Shown: positions 59,349 through 64,000 of the stretch, one piece after another
Position numbering within the stretch: the stretch's first letter is position 1
How the letters are laid out: each line of letters opens with the position of its first letter
Assembly: GCA_017591395.1 (NCBI GenBank)
Contig: WEDG01000846.1
Location: 124,001-188,000, forward strand
Length of the DNA: 64,000 nt
Reading direction: 5' to 3'
Source of the DNA: Schistocephalus solidus
Taxonomy: Eukaryota; Platyhelminthes; Cestoda; Diphyllobothriidea; Diphyllobothriidae
Translations under genes and position numbers: made by a program
Notes under the pieces: generated by a model
What the model saw: only the letters and a program-made list of their open reading frames with translations
Database searches by the model: none
Told to the model about the DNA's origin: nothing

Positions 59349-59526
59349 GTAACCTAAACAAAAGCAAACTAGTGTACCACATTTAAGTTTAAAAAAACAC
59401 TTCAATGAGTGTTTTTGTCAATGGTCCTTTGTCATAAAATACAAAAATACGCTCTTCACTTTGTCAGCTGCCAGGTTTATTTCGCAGCACCAACGCACTC
59501 ATATGACATTATAAAAACGTCTGTCT
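59349..59526. repeat. 178-bp direct repeat, copy 2
   Basis: This copy has the same length and orientation as the one at 57731-57908, with one substitution in 178 bases. The left flank here is cgtaaactt and the right flank is gtttacaggccggtcac, both different from the other copy. Confidence 0.95.
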
Positions 59527-62500
59527 GTTTACAGGCCGGTCACTGACTAATAAATTTAAATAGTATCCTTAGGTACAATCTTGAACGTACCATGACTATT
59601 TTGTGCTAAATTTCTCTATAACTTTTTTGAGTTTTCTATTATAACGAGTTTCAGATAGTCTTTGAAAATGGGATTAATTCTTTACCGTTTTCAGTGTCCT
59701 CAGTCGACTGCACATAAATGTACATTTCATTTGATGTTTGGTAAAACTTTCAAAAAAAGATATTTCTTAAAAGCATTTAACGAAGCCGTGACTCTTGTAG
59801 GCATTCTTCCAAATGCAGATGGCCGTGTGGGTTATATTTGTAGACTCACACAAACATGAATACTCGGTGCCGTGATAAATGAATGTCCAAAAAAGCCGGG
59901 AATTAAATGACTATAATTAGTTGAACAACTTTTGATGATAAATTACCTTCTAAAAAGCGCTCTTATTGGATTTCGTGTCACGTAATTAACGTTTCTTCAA
60001 AGAGAAGTCAAGACAAAACTCGGAAAGTTTGACAAAAATTTCAAATTAACTGAAAAGAAGGGATAAACTTTCTGTTTTAAATTTAAAAAATTAACTTTTT
60101 CCTTTCTATTTGAGCGTTTTTCGATATATTTGCATACTTTTCAGTCTAGTTCTAAGATTTCAAACGCAGAGGAGAAAGGCTGAAATCATACTATGATTTT
60201 GCGATAAAATGTAAATCTTCTACCCCTTACGTTTCAAGTATCCTTATTCATTTATAGTCAACTGCAGACCAAAATTGTTTTGACAGGCTTTGCTAATGCC
60301 ATGACAGTAAAAATTGGCAGCGTCATCGCGTCTCATCTATATGAGCGTCTAAGGTCCTAATTATAGGTGTGATAAAACAAAGTACTTTCGCACAAGTGTA
60401 TTACAGCGAGTTTCGGTACAAAACGTCATAAATTTGGAAAATTTATTTTGTAGAATGAATCTGCCCTTTGTTCCCAAAAACAATGTGATCTTTTAAACCT
60501 GTATTCACCTGATTTTCGTGAAAACAAAACAAATGTTCTGTCCTACAAAGGAAAAGATTCCCAATTTTTTCCAGATTATGTTAATGTTCGTTTATATTAC
60601 GGCGCACTAAAGCAAAATTCTTTGATGCGTAGCTTTTAGTGGCGTAGGAATATGACTGGATAGCAAGAAACGTTGGATTTCGCCCCATGTAGCCCAGTTT
60701 TCCCATCATTAAACTGAGCTGAAGTTAATTCTTCATTATTTAACAGCTTTTTTTTGCATCAATTTAACAAAAAAACAGAACGAACACCTTAAATGCGTGC
60801 CCTGCTAAAACCTCAAATTCTGACATAGATATTATAAGAGTTAGGCAATCTACTTTATTCCACGTGCATTTTAAACCTTAAGGAGCATTTTGTGATGTCC
60901 TCCTCACGGCAAAATTAGGATTTTCCTTACACTGAAAGCATTAAACCTGTAGACTGAAAACCCAAAAATGCGAATTCTCAGATACATCAGGCGTAACATA
61001 GAACAGGTCTTGGACAACTTTTCTGAAGACGGATTTTACCATCTCTTGGATACAAAATGCGAATGAGACGTGACTCTCATTATAACTTGAACCAGAAATA
61101 ATATTTTGCTTATTTCTTTATATAAATGCATTTGAATTTATAGGCTCATGGAAAATTAATAATAACAAAACATACTACTTTAGCAGTCGATGTTTATCGA
61201 GTAAGGTTATAGCAGATAGCAACACACGTTTATTAAGAAGCCAGCATCTTGGCGTGTCCGAAATACCTTATACGTATGATCCCAGCAAATAAGTATATCA
61301 ATTCTATTTACGTTATCCTTTCTTATAAAAGACCCATTACCAAGTTTTTGTGAACCTTTTATGTGGCTGGTCACAGACTGCCTATTACTTGTGTTCGTTT
61401 GCACGAACTGCACAATATTAAATTACATTTAACCATTTACATGGTATTACTTGCAACATGAGTGCAGATCTGGGGATAATGAAGCGTGGTTTCACCAGTT
61501 TACTGAAGTTTCGTGCTCTGAACGAATTTACTCGAATTCCTAACATAATCTCTTCTGTCTTTTATTAGCTTTCCTTCCAAATGCAGTGCAGTGGTCGTGT
61601 CCAACTGCACTTTTCATACAATGCAGGCATCTTTAACGCTGAATTATTAAGACCTGTCGCACCCTTGTCGTTATAGCACAAAATCCTTCAGAATGTTGAT
61701 GGCTAGCAAAGTCTGTGTCAACTCCTGAGTAGCTGGCCTGCATATTAAAACATTTTTGCTGTACTGCCTTTTCTGCCTTGTTTTTCTAGTTCAGGGAATG
61801 TTTTCATATTTTAGTATTTCCGGTATTTCCCGCAAATGTATGACATTCGGATATTTTAGGGGTACGTCATATCCTCACTTATAAACATCATATGAGAGGG
61901 ATGGTCTTTTCAGTTCCTCTCAAGCTAAAGATGAGTAGGAAAGAGAATTTATCAAATTGATCATTCTGAATTTGCATCTTCTTCATGAAATTATAAAATC
62001 TGCAGGAAATATGAGAGCGTGATTACAAATAAAGCGCGAAAGTGCAAAGAACGAATTATTCAACGCAAAGTAAGCTTGAAATGTCCGGAAATGGTTATTG
62101 AAATCACTAAAGACTAATGGACGACTGAATATTTATGATATTCTTATTAATCTTTTGCACGTATGAATTGATATGCTAGTTACTTGTGATGACTTGGTGC
62201 ATATAATATGGGATAAAGGCGGTGTGATTTGGAAGGAGTTCATTTCATCCGGCGTTTACCGTTCGCCTTCCTTGATTGGATACATGATGCGGAATAGGCA
62301 CCCCACACTGCAACTCTATACCGAAACGTTATCAGGTATAATGATTTCTTACGTAATAACAACAACCAGGATTTCTCCAAACAATGGTATTCTTCAATAA
62401 TTTAACGTTCTGAAAATCAAACGGCTAGACTACTTCTCTTTTCAAAACAAATGAGAGTTCTACCCGAGATCACGGCACAGGAAACCTTGCGCAATATTCA

Positions 62501-64000
62501 AGTAAGTTTAATATTCACAGATCTTACGTCTCACAAAAACCCTAACCTTTAGTCAAGCACTAACCATAGTTACACTGATCCCAATGTTAATCTACCTAAA
62601 CCTCTCCCATTTCTGAACCCAAATTATGATGCTTCAAAGTCAACCACTAACCATCCATTCTCTAAAAACAATCCCAGTCTTAACTCGAGCAAAAACAGCA
62701 CACCTACATCTCCTTGAACGTAGCGAAGGCTACCTGTAATATAGCATGCGAACATAACCGTGCACTTTAATGACAGTTGTTATTCAGCAGTTTACAGCGC
62801 CAAACAACACCATTATTGCAAGTTGACCACTCACACACAGAAAAGCTATCACGTTATACATAAAAATCTTGATGTAAAAGTTTGTTTCGTTTCTTTCTTA
62901 AAGCATTGCGTGGAAAACCTTCTCTGATAAAGCAAGTCATGCTTATTAATATTTCAAGTAAAATTGAAAATTTGACAAAAATGGTGTCATCTAGCAACGA
63001 TTCACTTCGTTTAAGTAGCAATGCATTTTTCAGGCAGATCACGAGCATACGCTTTTGCAAAAGAATTAAAACCTTCTTTACTGACGGGAAAAAAACGTGA
63101 CGGTTACTCCTGAGTTTTTAAAACGCAAATACCCAGTTTCACTGCGTATAACTATTTAACGTTAGAGCCGATTAAGGTCTAGAAGACCTGATGTGTTCTG
63201 TATGTTAACCTTAATACATAGCGAGTGATCTATAAAAATGTCGAAAACACTCAAAACGATATTTTTTACCTTTAAATGCACCCTTACTTCTCTGTATGCT
63301 ACTTTACATCGTAGTCTGCTTTTATTTTCTCAATTTAGACTATATGGAACTTAAATAGTGTGGCTGCTTTTGTGTACAATTTATTATTTCCAATGTTACG
63401 GCCAGCACCAATTTATTTAATATTTTATTTGCCACAGTCTTTTTTACATTTTGCATAACATGTTGTGCCCTGAGATATAGGCCAGGACATCCAGATGACC
63501 GCTTAAAATACTCGCACTTTACATTAATTTTGGTCTCCTGAAGAAAATTGAAGACAAATACAAATTTAATTTCAGATAGCTCTGAGTCAATTGTGTTTGC
63601 CTTTCAAGCAGAAGTGTTTTAAATGCCTAACGCTTAATTCTGCATGTCGTGGTCGTATGACCACATATATATATATATATTTATACGTTTATCATACTGG
63701 TCGCGTAACAACCAATCAGGTTATGGCGCAGCAGCTTCTGATATTACATTAATTCCTAGAATGTCGTGGTGTTTAAGTTCCAAGACTCTCCGCGAAATTC
63801 ACATTTCCACGTAAAAGAAAAATATCATAAAGATTAATACGCCTTTAACTTGCTTTATAAAGCTCGTCATATTGGACTGTAAGTAAAATGAAATGATTTT
63901 CAGAAAAATGGTCATATTTAACTTGTGTTTAGTAACATCAAAGTTAGGTATGTTTGAGTACTCGTGCTTTTAAAACCCCTCATCAAAGGGAAGTATTTGC
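59527..64000. other. AT-rich stretch to the right edge
   Basis: No gene was recognised. A CTAACC-rich degenerate segment lies at about 62540-62700 and an (AT)n run at 63665-63681. Short open frames have no recognisable features. It may hold undetected 5' exons of the bestrophin-like gene. Confidence 0.4.

Noticed and set aside
57731..59526. A short LTR retrotransposon with 178-bp LTRs
   Set aside because: The repeats do not start TG or end CA. No primer-binding site, polypurine tract, coding frame or target duplication is visible.

Overview
The window looks like nuclear DNA from a flatworm, most likely a diphyllobothriidean (pseudophyllidean) tapeworm. The evidence is: intron-rich genes in AT-rich DNA with GT/GC..AG splice sites and AATAAA signals; Penelope-like retroelements with GIY-YIG domains; many tRNA-headed short repeats; and a large non-LTR retroelement with a craniofacial-development-protein-2-like endonuclease, a reverse transcriptase (RT) and five C-terminal C2H2-type fingers, a family I associate with these tapeworms. 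The species assignment is inference. No bacterial features (operons, ribosome binding sites, CRISPR) were seen.

Two host genes can be supported, one at each end. At 2-541 (+) is the last exon of a rhodopsin-family receptor (TM5 to the C-terminus), followed by two poly(A) signals. On the minus strand, 48.5-55.5 kb carries four exons of a bestrophin-like chloride channel. The diagnostic exon (55410-55490) encodes the acidic calcium-clasp segment. It has the same 27-codon, phase 0-0 boundaries as I recall for human BEST1 exon 8, and appears to use a GC donor. Three downstream exons have matching phases.

The middle, about 2-42 kb, is mostly decayed transposable elements. The main ones are a CR1-like LINE pseudogene (14.3-16.1 kb, -), a head-to-head pair of Penelope-like fragments (17.3-18.5 kb), a longer Penelope-like pseudogene (32.0-33.25 kb, +) and a nearly full-length EN-RT-zinc-finger LINE (35.4-40.8 kb, -) lying between two (AC)n tracts. 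5'-truncated copies of that LINE's 3' end lie at 7.0, 19.5 and 33.4-34.4 kb. The full-length copy has at least six frameshifts and two in-frame stops, so it is dead, although its endonuclease residues and its FADD RT motif survive.

Two tRNA-derived repeat families occur. One has a period of about 304 bp (2.4 kb and 29.8-30.3 kb). The other is a SINE found at seven loci, four of which are inverted pairs with the minus copy on the left. Two 178-bp copies of an unidentified sequence, differing at one base, lie 1.6 kb apart at 57.7 and 59.3 kb.

The remainder is AT-rich intron or intergenic sequence with no recognisable gene. The exons of both genes are incomplete here: the receptor continues to the left, and the 5' exons of the bestrophin gene were not found.
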